From an uncultured Fibrobacter sp. (GTDB taxonomy: Bacteria > Fibrobacterota > Fibrobacteria > Fibrobacterales > Fibrobacteraceae): a stretch of 47,891 bases of DNA. The stretch is from positions 1 to 47,891 of the forward strand of contig CAKUXP010000024.1 of the NCBI GenBank assembly GCA_934700345.1, written 5' to 3'. Both the position numbers and the translations under genes were made by a program. Positions 33,158 through 42,441 of this stretch are shown in pieces. Each line of letters starts with the position of its first letter. Position 1 is the stretch's first letter. The notes under the pieces are model-generated. The model ran no database searches and was not told the DNA's origin. It worked only from the letters and a program-made list of their open reading frames with translations.

Positions 33158-34231
33158 TTAACACTCCGCATCCACAATGACCTTTGCAATCTTGTCCGCC
33201 GCATCGGGCATTCCGATGGACTTCGCCCGAGCCGCCATTCCGGAGAGCGCCTCGCCGTTCGAAAGAAGCCTTTCGACCTTGTTCCAGAAACCGTTCGGTT
33301 CGCTGTCCAGTTCAACGAGAGCCGCTCCCGCCTTTTCGACAACCCGGGCATTAAACTCCTGGTGGTTCGCCGTCGCAAACGGGAACGGGAAAAGAATCGA
33401 GGGCTTTCCAAAGGCGAGAATTTCCGCAAGCGTCGAGGCTCCGGCCCGGCTCACAATCAGGTCCGCATATCCCATATAGGAATAGATGTTGTCCAGGAAA
33501 GCCGTGAGCGTTACGTTTTCCGGAACCGAGACTCTTTCCCGAATCGATTCGATGTTTTTCGCGCCTGCTTGCCACACGACCGAGACATCGCTTCGCTTCG
33601 CAATTTCCGAAAGCGATTCTTCCATCTTGATGTTGATGCCCCGCGCCCCCTGGGACCCTCCGACAACCAGGATGGATCTTTTCCCTTCCGGGAACTCCTT
33701 CGGGCGGGAAAGGGTTTCCATCTTCGGCAGTTCGCGGACAGGGTTTCCAAAAACCTGCGTTTCGGTATTCGGGAAAAATTTCCGGGCATCTTCCGATGTG
33801 ACAAAGATCTTTTTCGCGACACGCGCCCCGACCTTGTTCGCAATCCCCGCGACCGCATTCTGCTCCTGGATATAGACCGGAATTTTTGCGAGACCCGCCG
33901 CCATCACGATGGGCAGGGAAACGTATCCGCCTGTCGCGACAACGACATCGGGCTTGCGCTTTTTCAAGACGACCTTCGCGCTCTGCATCGCCTTGAGCAA
34001 GTTAAACGGGAGCGAAAGATTCTGCATAAACGAACCGCGGTGAAGCGGCACAGCAGTAATCTCGTCAAATTCAAAATGCGGTCCAACCAGTCTGGATTCC
34101 ATCGAATCCTTGCGACCGGCAAACGAAATGCTTTTCACGCCAAGCTTCCGGAGACTCTCGGCTATCGCAATCGCCGGGAACACGTGTCCACCCGTACCGC
34201 CACATGCGAATAAAAATTTCTTCTGCTTCAT
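33158..34231 (-). CDS. murG: UDP-GlcNAc:lipid I GlcNAc transferase
   Basis: The 357-residue GT28 enzyme makes lipid II at the inner face of the membrane. It has FACGGTGGHVFPA at the N-terminus, GGYVSLP near 97, YIQEQNAVAGIANK near 117, GGSQGARGIN near 190, and the UDP-binding VSRAGASTLAEI near 255. The start overlaps the ftsW stop by four bases, with GAGAGG upstream. Confidence 0.97.
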   Translation of the reverse strand: MKQKKFLFACGGTGGHVFPAIAIAESLRKLGVKSISFAGRKDSMESRLVGPHFEFDEITAVPLHRGSFMQNLSLPFNLLKAMQSAKVVLKKRKPDVVVATGGYVSLPIVMAAGLAKIPVYIQEQNAVAGIANKVGARVAKKIFVTSEDARKFFPNTETQVFGNPVRELPKMETLSRPKEFPEGKRSILVVGGSQGARGINIKMEESLSEIAKRSDVSVVWQAGAKNIESIRERVSVPENVTLTAFLDNIYSYMGYADLIVSRAGASTLAEILAFGKPSILFPFPFATANHQEFNARVVEKAGAALVELDSEPNGFWNKVERLLSNGEALSGMAARAKSIGMPDAADKIAKVIVDAEC

Positions 34232-35373
34232 AAAGGCCTCTCATCCTGCACGACGCTTCGAGGCTCGTCGAGAATTTCGCCTGTCCGCGCACGTGAAATG
34301 TTCAACAAGATTCCGACCGAAACCATGGAAACGATCAGATTGGTTCCGCCATAGCTGATAAACGGAAGCGGCTGCCCTGTCGTCGGAATCAGTCCCGTAC
34401 AGACCGCGACATGGAAACACATATTGAAAGCGAGGGAAGTCGTCAGGCAGATTGCGAAATACCGGGAAAAACGCGAACGGGCGTTCCGCGCAATCATCAA
34501 GCCCTTGTACACGATAACGCCAAAAAGTAAAAGGACCACAAGCGTTCCGCAAAAGCCGAGTTCTTCTCCGAGTAGGCTGTAGGCGACATCCTTGTAGGAT
34601 TCCGGCAAGAAGCCGAGCTTCTGCGTTCCCTGACCGACACCCGTTCCAATCCAGCCGCCATGCCCGAGGCTCACGAGAGAACTCCAGAGCTGGTAACCGC
34701 CTTCGTTCAGATGTTCTTCCGGGTGCAAAAACGCCTGGATTCTCCGCAGCCGATAAGGCGCAAGCAGGCAGAGCGCGACAACGCTCAAAACCACAGGGAT
34801 AAAGGACATCAGAAGATACCTGACCCGAACACCCGCGACAAAGAAGAGAATGTAAATGGTCGCAAAGATCATCAGCGCCATCGAAAGGTTCGGCTGTTTG
34901 ATAATCAAACCGCAAACAATCAAAAGAACGGTCAGAGGCTTTATGTATCCCTTTTTCAAATCCGTAATGTCATCGCCTAGTTTCGAAAGCTTTCGGGACA
35001 TCTGAGCAAAAATCGCGATTTTCATAAACTCCGCCGGCTGGAGGGACATTCCGCCGATGGAAAGCCATCGGGTAGCCCCCTTTGCCGCAAACCCGCAAAC
35101 GATAACCGCCAAAAGCAAAACGATGCAAACCAGAAATACGGGTTGAGCGAGCTTGTGGAAAATCCTGTGATCGACAAATACGGCGAGGCACATCGGGAAA
35201 AATCCGATACCGATGAAAGTCAAGTGCTTCATCGCATAGTACGACCCCGGATGCCCGAGTTCCGTCGCCCGGAAATTGCTTCCGCTGTAAATGACATAGA
35301 TGCCCAAGACCAGAAGTCCGATGACCGCCAGCAAGAGTCCCTTGTCAAAATTCAGCACGGAATTTTTCTTCAT
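34228..35373 (-). CDS. ftsW: SEDS peptidoglycan glycosyltransferase FtsW
   Basis: The 381-residue protein has about ten membrane helices and SEDS motifs: ATRWLSIGGMSLQPAEFMK, and LGFLPESYKDVAYSLLGEELGF containing the catalytic Asp. PFISYGGTNL lies near the end. It polymerises lipid II with FtsI at the septum. One oddity is that the common KQPDxGT reads KQPNLSMA here. It lies directly after murF, with only 11 bases between, where mraY and murD normally are. Confidence 0.95.
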   Translation of the reverse strand: MKKNSVLNFDKGLLLAVIGLLVLGIYVIYSGSNFRATELGHPGSYYAMKHLTFIGIGFFPMCLAVFVDHRIFHKLAQPVFLVCIVLLLAVIVCGFAAKGATRWLSIGGMSLQPAEFMKIAIFAQMSRKLSKLGDDITDLKKGYIKPLTVLLIVCGLIIKQPNLSMALMIFATIYILFFVAGVRVRYLLMSFIPVVLSVVALCLLAPYRLRRIQAFLHPEEHLNEGGYQLWSSLVSLGHGGWIGTGVGQGTQKLGFLPESYKDVAYSLLGEELGFCGTLVVLLLFGVIVYKGLMIARNARSRFSRYFAICLTTSLAFNMCFHVAVCTGLIPTTGQPLPFISYGGTNLIVSMVSVGILLNISRARTGEILDEPRSVVQDERPL

Positions 35374-35384
35374 CGCAATCGCCC

Positions 35385-36800
35385 TTACCGATTCACCGCA
35401 ACCGGTTCCAGCCGGAGCAGTTTTTCGACAATTTGTTCCATTTTCATGCCGCGGGACCCCTTCACCAGGAGAATGTCTCCAAAATGAACGTTCTCCGAAA
35501 GGAATTCCATCGCCTTTTCCGCATTTTCAAAATGCAGGGCGGCATTCCTGTCCATTCCACAGGCAATTGCGCCAAGCTGCGTATTCTTGCTCAGCTTGCC
35601 GACTGCGACCAAGACATCAAAATGCATTTGCTGTACAAGTTCGCCGATTTCACGGTGCAATTCCGCGCCCTTGTCGCCTAGTTCGAGCATATCTCCCAGA
35701 ACAGCGATTTTCCGCGAAGGCTTTTCCAGAGCGCCAATCGTCTGTAGAGCCATCCGCGTCGAGGAAGGGTTCGCATTGTAGCAATCCGAGACGACCTTGA
35801 TTCCGATTCCGTTCCGGATTTCCATCCGCATATTCGCCGCATGAAACTTTTCTAGTGCCCGCGCGACAGTCGATTTGGGCATTCGCAGAGAAGTCGCAAC
35901 AGCGATAGCGGCCAGCGCATTATAGACATTATGGATACCGGGAACATTCAGGTGGAATTCCGTCCGGCCGATGCAAAACGAGGCGCAGGCGTTTGCGTCC
36001 CACTTCAGACGCTCGGGCCGGATTACTCCGCGCTTGATGCCAAACGTGAGGACGCGATAGCTCTTGTTCGTCCGAAGTTTCGACAGTCGCGGGTCATCCG
36101 CGTTCACCACCAGAAGCCCGCCCTTCCGAAGCCCGTCGGCAATCGTCACCTTTTCCTTGAACACGTTGTCGAGGTTTCCGAGACGCTCCAGGTGGCTCGC
36201 CCCGATATTCGTAATTACGGCAATGTCCGGTTCCACGGCCATCGACAGCGGGTGAATTTCTCCGGGAGCGCTCGTTCCCATTTCCACGACGGCGACCTCG
36301 TCCGAATGCTTGAACCGGAAAATCGTCTTGGGAACGCCTATCTGGTTGTTGAAGTTTCCTTCCGTCGCAACCGTCCTGAACTGTTCGGAAAGAACCGCCT
36401 TCAACATTTCCTTTGTCGTCGTCTTGCCGTTCGAACCGGTCACCGCGATTTTCTTCAGCTTAAAACGCCTCTGGTAACCCTTGGCGAGCTTCAAAAGCGC
36501 AGCGTTCGTGTCATCGACAGGGACATAGACATCTGCCGAAAAATCCTTCGCGCGGTTTTCATCCATCACAGTCATCAGAGCTCCTTTTTCCATCACCTGC
36601 GGAATAAATTCATGCGCATCGAAACGCGCGCCTTTCAACGGCCAGTACACCACACCGGGCATCGCTTCGCGGCTGTCGAGGCAAAGCTTCACCTTGCGCT
36701 TCGAGGCCCGCGCCGAAAGGCCCACCGGTTCGCTTTCAAGAATCGCGCAAAGTTCGCCGACGGTCAAATCCAAATTCTGTATCTGCTTTGAAATCGCCAT
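35385..36800 (-). CDS. murF: UDP-MurNAc-tripeptide--D-Ala-D-Ala ligase
   Basis: The 471-residue Mur ligase has AVTGSNGKTTTKEML (ATP loop) near 118, NFNNQIGVPKTIF near 147, and DCYNANPSSTRMAL near 337, the MurF-specific substrate motif. The ATG overlaps the murE stop by one base (TAATG), with GGGAG eight bases upstream. It completes the pentapeptide precursor. Confidence 0.97.
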   Translation of the reverse strand: MAISKQIQNLDLTVGELCAILESEPVGLSARASKRKVKLCLDSREAMPGVVYWPLKGARFDAHEFIPQVMEKGALMTVMDENRAKDFSADVYVPVDDTNAALLKLAKGYQRRFKLKKIAVTGSNGKTTTKEMLKAVLSEQFRTVATEGNFNNQIGVPKTIFRFKHSDEVAVVEMGTSAPGEIHPLSMAVEPDIAVITNIGASHLERLGNLDNVFKEKVTIADGLRKGGLLVVNADDPRLSKLRTNKSYRVLTFGIKRGVIRPERLKWDANACASFCIGRTEFHLNVPGIHNVYNALAAIAVATSLRMPKSTVARALEKFHAANMRMEIRNGIGIKVVSDCYNANPSSTRMALQTIGALEKPSRKIAVLGDMLELGDKGAELHREIGELVQQMHFDVLVAVGKLSKNTQLGAIACGMDRNAALHFENAEKAMEFLSENVHFGDILLVKGSRGMKMEQIVEKLLRLEPVAVNR

Positions 36801-38209
36801 TATTTCATCTCCCGAAGGATGATTTCATGATCGTCGAAATGATGCTTGGTCGTTCCGATTATCTGGTAGTTTTCGTGCCCTTTTCCGGCGACGACAAGCA
36901 TGTCTCCGGCCTGCAAGGCGTGGCAAGCCTTGGAAATCGCCTCTTCGCGTGAAACGACGACGCAAAATTTCTTTGTGTGCATGCCGCTGACGATTTCCGC
37001 AATAATCGCTTCGGGATTTTCCGTCCGCGGATTGTCCGACGTGACCCAGGCGAAATCCGCTTCCCGTTCCGCAATCGCACCCATGATATGGCGCTTGTTC
37101 CTGTCGCGGTCGCCACCGCAGCCGAATACGACGGATAGCTTTCCCCGGCACAGGGAACGGGCCGTGCGAAGAACACGCTCCAAGGCATCTGGCGTGTGCG
37201 CATAATCCACGATGACGCGCCGCAGACCGTCGTTAAACGTCACCTCGAACCGACCCGGGACCTTGACCGCCAAGAGAGCCTTTTCAATCGCCGCATCCGA
37301 AACGCCGAGCGTTCGCGCCCAGGCAGAAACGAGCAGCACGTTGTCCGCATTGAAATCTCCGACAAGTCCCGTCTTCAAGGCATGCGGAGAGACAAAGGGA
37401 ACGTCTAGAACGAGACCGTTTTCCGAACTTTCGATCGAGCGCGGTACAACAATCGCCCCGGAATTTCCAAGACGCGACACGGATACCTTGTGCGCGACCG
37501 GAACTTCTTCGAAAAGGCGCGCGCCAAAAGGATCATCGACATTGATGACCGCGACGCCGTCATGCGCAAGATACCGGGAAAAGAGAAGCTTCTTCGCTTC
37601 GAAATAGTTCTCCATCGTCTTGTGGTAATCGAGATGATCCTCGGTCAGGTTCGAAAACAGGCCGCTCCGAAACGCGATTCCTTCGACGCGACCCTGGCAA
37701 AGCGAATGCGACGAAGCTTCCATCACGAGTTCCGAACATCCCGAAACAACCGCTTCGGCGGCAAAGGCGTAAAGTTCCAAAAGTCCTGGCGTCGTCAAGT
37801 TGGAGGTTTCCACCCGGTCACCTATCTTCTTGCAAATCGTTCCGACAAGAGCCGTCTTTTTTCCTTCGCTCGCAAGCATCGATTCCATCAGGAACGCGCT
37901 GGTCGTCTTGCCGTTTGTCCCCGTCACCGCATGGACGGAAAGCTTGGAGAACGGATCCCGGTAAAAAATCTTCGCCATCGCCGCCCGAGCCGACTTCACG
38001 TCCGGAACCGAAACCCACTTATCCGAAAGATCCTGCGGAGCCTCCGCTTCGGAAACAATGGCGACGGCGCCTTTCGAAAGGGCGCTCCGCGCAAACTCCT
38101 CGGCGCGCTCGCCGGGAAGCGCAAAAAACAGATCGCCCGCACGGACCTTTCGCGAATCGTCGGAAAGACCTTTCACATTCCAGTTTTTCAAAACATCTTC
38201 AAACAACAT
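36800..38209 (-). CDS. murE: UDP-MurNAc-Ala-Glu--meso-diaminopimelate ligase
   Basis: The 469-residue ligase has TGTNGKTTS at about 96-104, TTPGLLEL, EASSHSL and DYAHTPDALE. Most telling is DNPRTENPE near 390, the motif that selects meso-diaminopimelate over lysine. It thus predicts an mDAP-type, Gram-negative cell wall. It starts five bases after ftsI. Confidence 0.97.
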   Translation of the reverse strand: MLFEDVLKNWNVKGLSDDSRKVRAGDLFFALPGERAEEFARSALSKGAVAIVSEAEAPQDLSDKWVSVPDVKSARAAMAKIFYRDPFSKLSVHAVTGTNGKTTSAFLMESMLASEGKKTALVGTICKKIGDRVETSNLTTPGLLELYAFAAEAVVSGCSELVMEASSHSLCQGRVEGIAFRSGLFSNLTEDHLDYHKTMENYFEAKKLLFSRYLAHDGVAVINVDDPFGARLFEEVPVAHKVSVSRLGNSGAIVVPRSIESSENGLVLDVPFVSPHALKTGLVGDFNADNVLLVSAWARTLGVSDAAIEKALLAVKVPGRFEVTFNDGLRRVIVDYAHTPDALERVLRTARSLCRGKLSVVFGCGGDRDRNKRHIMGAIAEREADFAWVTSDNPRTENPEAIIAEIVSGMHTKKFCVVVSREEAISKACHALQAGDMLVVAGKGHENYQIIGTTKHHFDDHEIILREMK

Positions 38210-38214
38210 ACCGC

Positions 38215-40101
38215 CTACCCTTTCTCGGAAAGAACGAGCTTGAATTTTTCATCGCGCTTCAGCACGGCATTTGGCGCCGGAAACTGGCGTTTGACGCGGC
38301 CCTTGCCTTCGTAATCCACGTCACCGGAAAATTCCCCGATTTGTTCTAGGGCGTCGCGCAGGGAAAGTCCGATGAGGTTCGGCATTTTCTGCCTGTTCGA
38401 AGTTCCCAACCGGAGAATCAGCCCGCCGTTTTCAAAATCGCGCTCCGAAGCGACAACCGTCTTTCCTTCGCCGACAAAGGAAACCGGGCATTTGCGGTTT
38501 TCCGAAAGGATTCTCGCATCGCCGTCCGAAAGCCCGATAAATTCCACATTGCACTTCTCGGAAAGCGAAACGCGTTCCAGGTTATAGGGAACGGGGGACG
38601 TCAGCGGAGAATAATAAAGCCCTTCCATGATTTTCCTGAAAATCGGCCCCGCCGCCGCACCGCCGGAAGTCTTTCCATAGGCCGGTTCATCGACTAAAAC
38701 CATGCACACGTAACGCGGGTTTTCGGCAGGGGCAAGCCCGATAAACGAAGCGACCGTCTTGCTATTGTCATAACGCAAGGATTTTTCGCTCACCTTCACC
38801 TTGATAGCCGTTCCCGTTTTTCCGCCAAAAAGGATCCCTTGAATTTTTTGGGAATTTACCGTCTTTCCCGTTCCGATTTCCACGACTTCGCGAAGCATGG
38901 AACGCACGCGCGCCGCGGTCTTTTCCGAAATCACCCGGCGAACTTTTTCCTTGGAATTTTTTTCAAGAACCTCCCCATCCGCAGAACGCCATTCTCGGAC
39001 AAGCGTGGGCTGCAAAAGAATTCCGCCGTTTGCGATGGCGCAGTAGCTCATCACCATCTGGATGGGCGTCACCAGAATTTCGTGTCCGTAACCAATCGTC
39101 ATTCCCGTGCGACCGCTCCACTTGTACGGAGCCTTCAAGTGCCCGGATTCTTCGCCGGGAAGCTCCACCTGCGTCTTGACGCCGTACCCGAACGAACGCA
39201 CATACCGGTAAAACTTTTCATCACCGATACTGTCCGCTATCTTTGCAAAGATGATGTTTGACGAAACCGCCATCGCGCCCGCCATGTTGTGATTGCCGTG
39301 GTCTATTTCATTATCGTCATGGATGGTGATCCCTTTTCCCGCAACCCACACTCCTCCTTCTCCGCTAAAAACCGTTTCCGGATCCACCGAACGCGTTTCG
39401 ATAGCCGTCGCGGCGGTCACCGCCTTGAACGTCGAACCCGGTTCATAGGGCATCGACACGATATCGTTTTTCACGTGAGAACTTACCGTCAGCGGAGCGT
39501 TCGGATCAAAAGTCGGGAACGTCGCCATCGCAAGGATTTCTCCCGTATAAGGATCGACGACCACCGCACTGCCGCTTTTTCCATGGACCTTTTCCACGCC
39601 TTCCTTCAAGGCGGTTTCGACGATTTCCTGGATGTTCCTGTCAATCGTCAGGACCAGATCCTTGCCGGGAATCGGGTTTCGCCCTTCCATCTTCCGACCG
39701 GCCTGTACTTCGCGCTTGCGGTTCAACACCCGGGTTTGCCAGCCGTCCGTTCCGCGGAACGTCGTATCGAAATAGAATTCAAGTCCCGACCTTCCCTGGC
39801 CTTCGCGATTCAATTGCCCGATAATTTGCGACGCGAGCGTTCCCTGCGGATAGATCCGCCGCACTTCCAGCGAGCCGTCCCCGTTTTTTTCCTCGATGCT
39901 CTGGGCAAACACCAGGCCGTTCCTGTCGAGAATCCGACCGCGCGGGGCCTTGAGGATTTTCCGGTTCTGCGCGTATGCGTTCGCCACTTCGCTATACTTG
40001 TCATAGTCCAAGACCTGGATCTGGAATGTGCGCAAGAGAAGAATCGACCACAGAAGACCGAAAAGCAGGAAAAGCCAGGATATGCGATCTAGATTTCGCA
40101 T
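38215..40101 (-). CDS. ftsI: septal peptidoglycan transpeptidase FtsI (PBP3) with C-terminal PASTA domain
   Basis: About 628 residues: a membrane helix at about 8-28, a PBP dimer domain with APRGRILDRNG, and a transpeptidase domain with catalytic Ser in EPGSTFK (about 221-227), SSN (about 282) and GKTGTA. A C-terminal PASTA repeat (MPNLIGLSLRDALEQIG) occupies the last 55 residues. A terminal PASTA on a class B PBP is common in Gram-positives and some other phyla but absent from E. coli FtsI. The ATG at 40101 overlaps the ftsL stop (TGATG). Confidence 0.96.
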   Translation of the reverse strand: MRNLDRISWLFLLFGLLWSILLLRTFQIQVLDYDKYSEVANAYAQNRKILKAPRGRILDRNGLVFAQSIEEKNGDGSLEVRRIYPQGTLASQIIGQLNREGQGRSGLEFYFDTTFRGTDGWQTRVLNRKREVQAGRKMEGRNPIPGKDLVLTIDRNIQEIVETALKEGVEKVHGKSGSAVVVDPYTGEILAMATFPTFDPNAPLTVSSHVKNDIVSMPYEPGSTFKAVTAATAIETRSVDPETVFSGEGGVWVAGKGITIHDDNEIDHGNHNMAGAMAVSSNIIFAKIADSIGDEKFYRYVRSFGYGVKTQVELPGEESGHLKAPYKWSGRTGMTIGYGHEILVTPIQMVMSYCAIANGGILLQPTLVREWRSADGEVLEKNSKEKVRRVISEKTAARVRSMLREVVEIGTGKTVNSQKIQGILFGGKTGTAIKVKVSEKSLRYDNSKTVASFIGLAPAENPRYVCMVLVDEPAYGKTSGGAAAGPIFRKIMEGLYYSPLTSPVPYNLERVSLSEKCNVEFIGLSDGDARILSENRKCPVSFVGEGKTVVASERDFENGGLILRLGTSNRQKMPNLIGLSLRDALEQIGEFSGDVDYEGKGRVKRQFPAPNAVLKRDEKFKLVLSEKG

Positions 40102-40388
40102 CACTTCCCCCCGACCCGTTTTACTTTCAGCGGAACATTCGCATAGTCCAGCCCGAGCCTCTCCGCCTCTTTCGAAATCCTTTCCAGCGAAGAAAGTTCT
40201 CGGTTTTCCAGTTCCTGCTGCACGACATCCCCACGGAGAACCGACACTTCGCGCACAAGGGAAGCCTTCCGCATCGCAAGAGCGTCATAGCAATTCTGCT
40301 TCCACAAAAATCCGCAAAGGATAAGCCCCACGTAAAGCATCAGCAAAACGCCGCCAAGAAACCGGTGTGTCTGGAAGAAACGGATCAT
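40101..40388 (-). CDS. ftsL: cell division protein FtsL
   Basis: The 95-residue protein has a short basic N-terminus, one membrane helix (FLGGVLLMLYVGLILCGFLW) and a periplasmic leucine-zipper-like coiled coil (about 45-75), the FtsL layout. The start at 40388 overlaps the rsmH stop as ATGA. Sequence conservation is low; the assignment rests on size, topology and position between rsmH and ftsI. Confidence 0.85.
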   Translation of the reverse strand: MIRFFQTHRFLGGVLLMLYVGLILCGFLWKQNCYDALAMRKASLVREVSVLRGDVVQQELENRELSSLERISKEAERLGLDYANVPLKVKRVGGK

Positions 40389-41320
40389 ATTCTTTCGTAC
40401 ACCCTCAGCTTTGCAGAACGCGCCCTCGGATTCCGGGCAATTTCTTCCGCTGTCGGAAGCACCGGCTTGCGAAAGACCTTTTTCAATTTTTGGTGGTTTC
40501 CGCCGCAGATGCACACCGGCGATTCCCGCGGACAGAGGCAAGCCTTTTCAAATTCGGCAGCGACAAGCTTTACCGTACGATCTTCGACGGAATGGTAGGA
40601 AATCACCACGAGCCTTCCGCCTTTTACAAGCGCATCGACAGCCGCGCGAATGCTCGTACGGATTTCTTCGAGTTCGCCGTTCACTTCCATGCGAATCGCC
40701 TGGAAAATGCGCGCAAGGATTCCGTTCAAGTCCCGAAGCCTATCCGGGTAAGTCTTTTCGGCAAAAGCCCGCAGATGTTCGGGAAGAACCGGAGACTTTA
40801 GGCCTGCGATTCCGTTCCTGATGTTTTCGCTTAGTTTGTACGCACGGTCCAGGTCCGCATTCTCCCGAAAAGCCCGGGCCATCTCTTCCGGCGAACTTGC
40901 ATACAACCATTCCTGGGCGCTGAACGGCGAGCGGCTGTCCATCCGTAAATCGACCGGATGGCTTCCCTGGAACGTAAAGCCCCGCGCATCGTCATCGACC
41001 TGGTGGCTGCTGATTCCCAGATCGTAGAGGACCCCGCTTAAACTGTTTTCCCGGACCTCGCCCCCCAGTCTAGCGAACGGAACCGGGTGGAAAGTCACCT
41101 GGCTTCCAAACGAAGCGAGCCGCTTCGTCGCATAGGCAATCGCTTCCGGGTCTCGGTCAAACGAATGCAGATGACCTTCGGGAGAGAGACGTTTCAAAAT
41201 TCCTTCGGAATGTCCCCCGCCGCCGAGCGTACAGTCCGCGTAAGAGCCGCCCGGATTGACAACCAGAGCGTCCATGCATTCTTCAAAAAGGACCGGGGAA
41301 TGATACTCAGCGATTTTCAT
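40385..41320 (-). CDS. rsmH: 16S rRNA (cytosine1402-N4)-methyltransferase
   Basis: The 311-residue enzyme has EYHSPVLFEECMDAL at the N-terminus, the SAM loop DCTLGGGGHSEGIL near 29, LYDLGISSHQ, GSHPVDLRMD, and ISYHSVEDRTVK near 245. The ATG at 41320 lies inside the mraZ 3' end (14-base overlap), with a G-rich Shine-Dalgarno; the longer open frame upstream is mraZ read in another frame. Confidence 0.97.
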   Translation of the reverse strand: MKIAEYHSPVLFEECMDALVVNPGGSYADCTLGGGGHSEGILKRLSPEGHLHSFDRDPEAIAYATKRLASFGSQVTFHPVPFARLGGEVRENSLSGVLYDLGISSHQVDDDARGFTFQGSHPVDLRMDSRSPFSAQEWLYASSPEEMARAFRENADLDRAYKLSENIRNGIAGLKSPVLPEHLRAFAEKTYPDRLRDLNGILARIFQAIRMEVNGELEEIRTSIRAAVDALVKGGRLVVISYHSVEDRTVKLVAAEFEKACLCPRESPVCICGGNHQKLKKVFRKPVLPTAEEIARNPRARSAKLRVYERI

Positions 41321-41789
41321 CCGAGACCCCCGAAGACACATCGTCAAAGAATCCTGCGTCGAACTCTTCAAAGTCTTCTTCCTGGTTGAAGCCGTACTTC
41401 GAGTTGTAGATGGAAGGATTCCAGAGCTCCACCGACTTTCCGGTCCGCGCCACATAGAGGACTTCCCCGTCGAGCTTGGCAAACGCCAAGTCGCTTTTAG
41501 AAAGCAAAATGCGGTTCTGGCCGTCAAGCGCCACGTGATGAGAGTTGGCCTTGAACATCCGGTGAAAACGATCGTTCTTCGGGGTAGCGGGACGCGCCTC
41601 GATTCGGGCAATGAACCTGCAATATTCCTCAAACGTAAAAAGGATGAGCGAATTGCTTCCTCCAAAGGACAGAATCAACGACTTGCCCTCTTTCTCGGAG
41701 AGCAGGCGACGAAATTCCCTAGGGAAAGGCGTCCTTCCCTTTTCGTCGATAGCCGTCTTGGCCTGTCCTATGAATTCGTTCAATTCCAT
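41307..41789 (-). CDS. mraZ: transcriptional regulator MraZ
   Basis: The 160-residue protein has two SpoVT/AbrB-like halves: IDEKGRTPFPREFRRLL and, near 85, HVALDGQNRILLSKSDL. An acidic tail follows (about 130-160: EEDFEEFDAGFFDD). MraZ binds TGGG(N) repeats and controls its own dcw operon. The ATG at 41789 is used rather than the TTG one codon earlier. It heads the 12-gene cluster. Confidence 0.95.
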   Translation of the reverse strand: MELNEFIGQAKTAIDEKGRTPFPREFRRLLSEKEGKSLILSFGGSNSLILFTFEEYCRFIARIEARPATPKNDRFHRMFKANSHHVALDGQNRILLSKSDLAFAKLDGEVLYVARTGKSVELWNPSIYNSKYGFNQEEDFEEFDAGFFDDVSSGVSDENR

Positions 41790-41797
41790 CAAACGTT

Positions 41798-41852
41798 ACC
41801 CATTTTAATCCACAACAATACAAAATATACCACTTTCTCCCACCAAGCTCAA
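41798..41852 (-). promoter_or_regulatory. dcw operon promoter with putative MraZ boxes
   Basis: On the minus strand TTGAGC (41852-41847), a 17-bp spacer and TATATT (41829-41824) form a promoter. TGGGA (41842-41838) and TGGTA (41832-41828) are spaced exactly 10 bp apart within it. A second 10-bp pair, TGGAT (41812-41808) and TGGGT (41802-41798), lies just downstream, near the ATG. MraZ is known to bind TGGGN boxes at 10-bp period. Confidence 0.65.
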
Positions 41853-41934
41853 TAGTGCCCATTTGATTTCGTGCCAAAATTCACAGATTCGGGATTCCCT
41901 TCCGTTTGTGCACTGCACATTTCAAGATTTAGAA

Positions 41935-42260
41935 CTGCGGACGTCTAAGAAATGAGGAATTAGGAATGAGCAATGAGAAATGGATCTGCAAACGTCTAGG
42001 CTTAGTGGACAGTGGATAGTCAGAGCTTAGTTGAGAGAACTTAGAACTTAGAGCTTAGAATAGTGGGCTGTGGTCAGAGGTGCAGACGTTAAACTCCCGA
42101 AATGTAAGAGTATGGATGTCCGCAAATCTAAGCTCTAAAATCTCGGTTCTAAGCTCTGACGTTCCTCTTTTCGTGTCCCACTTCCCATTTAACGACTATC
42201 AACTGATTCCTGTTTCCTAATTTTTCTCAACTATCAACGAATCGCTGACCCCTGATTCCT
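41935..42260. repeat. intergenic permuted-word repeat, copy C
   Basis: No gene is seen in the 652 bases between mraZ and the next gene. This part repeats short words: GCGGACGTCTAAG, GCAAACGTCTAGG, CAGAGCTTAGTTGAGAGAA, GAACTTAGAACTTAG, CTAAGCTCT, AACTATCAAC, TGATTCCTGTTTCCTAATT and GAGCAATGAG. They match words in copies A, B and the 15904 tandem repeat. Confidence 0.65.
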
Positions 42261-42267
42261 TTTAATT

Positions 42268-42368
42268 ATCAGGTCAAGCCCGACAATGACAAGTTAAGAG
42301 AAATGCGTGAATTTGAAGCGAACTGTTTCCGTGCGCTGTCATTCTGGAGCAAAGCGATAGAATCCTAG
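42268..42368. repeat. REP-like extragenic words
   Basis: CAGGTCAAGCCCGACAATGAC (split here as CAGGTCAAGCCCG and ACAATGAC, 42270-42290) faces GTCATTCTGGAGCAAAGCG with ATAGAATCC (42338-42365). Such GTCAT...GG...words are common dispersed extragenic repeats in many genomes; copies elsewhere in this genome cannot be checked. Confidence 0.4.
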
Positions 42369-42441
42369 TATTTTTTTCAGCCCAAAAGATTCTCGGCTAA
42401 TCCGCGAGAAAATCAGCTGTCTGCAAAAAGAAGAATATCAC

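Noticed and set aside
33157..33429. N-terminal extension of murC
   Set aside because: The upstream part is murG in another frame; the family motif and a good ribosome site place the start at 33156.
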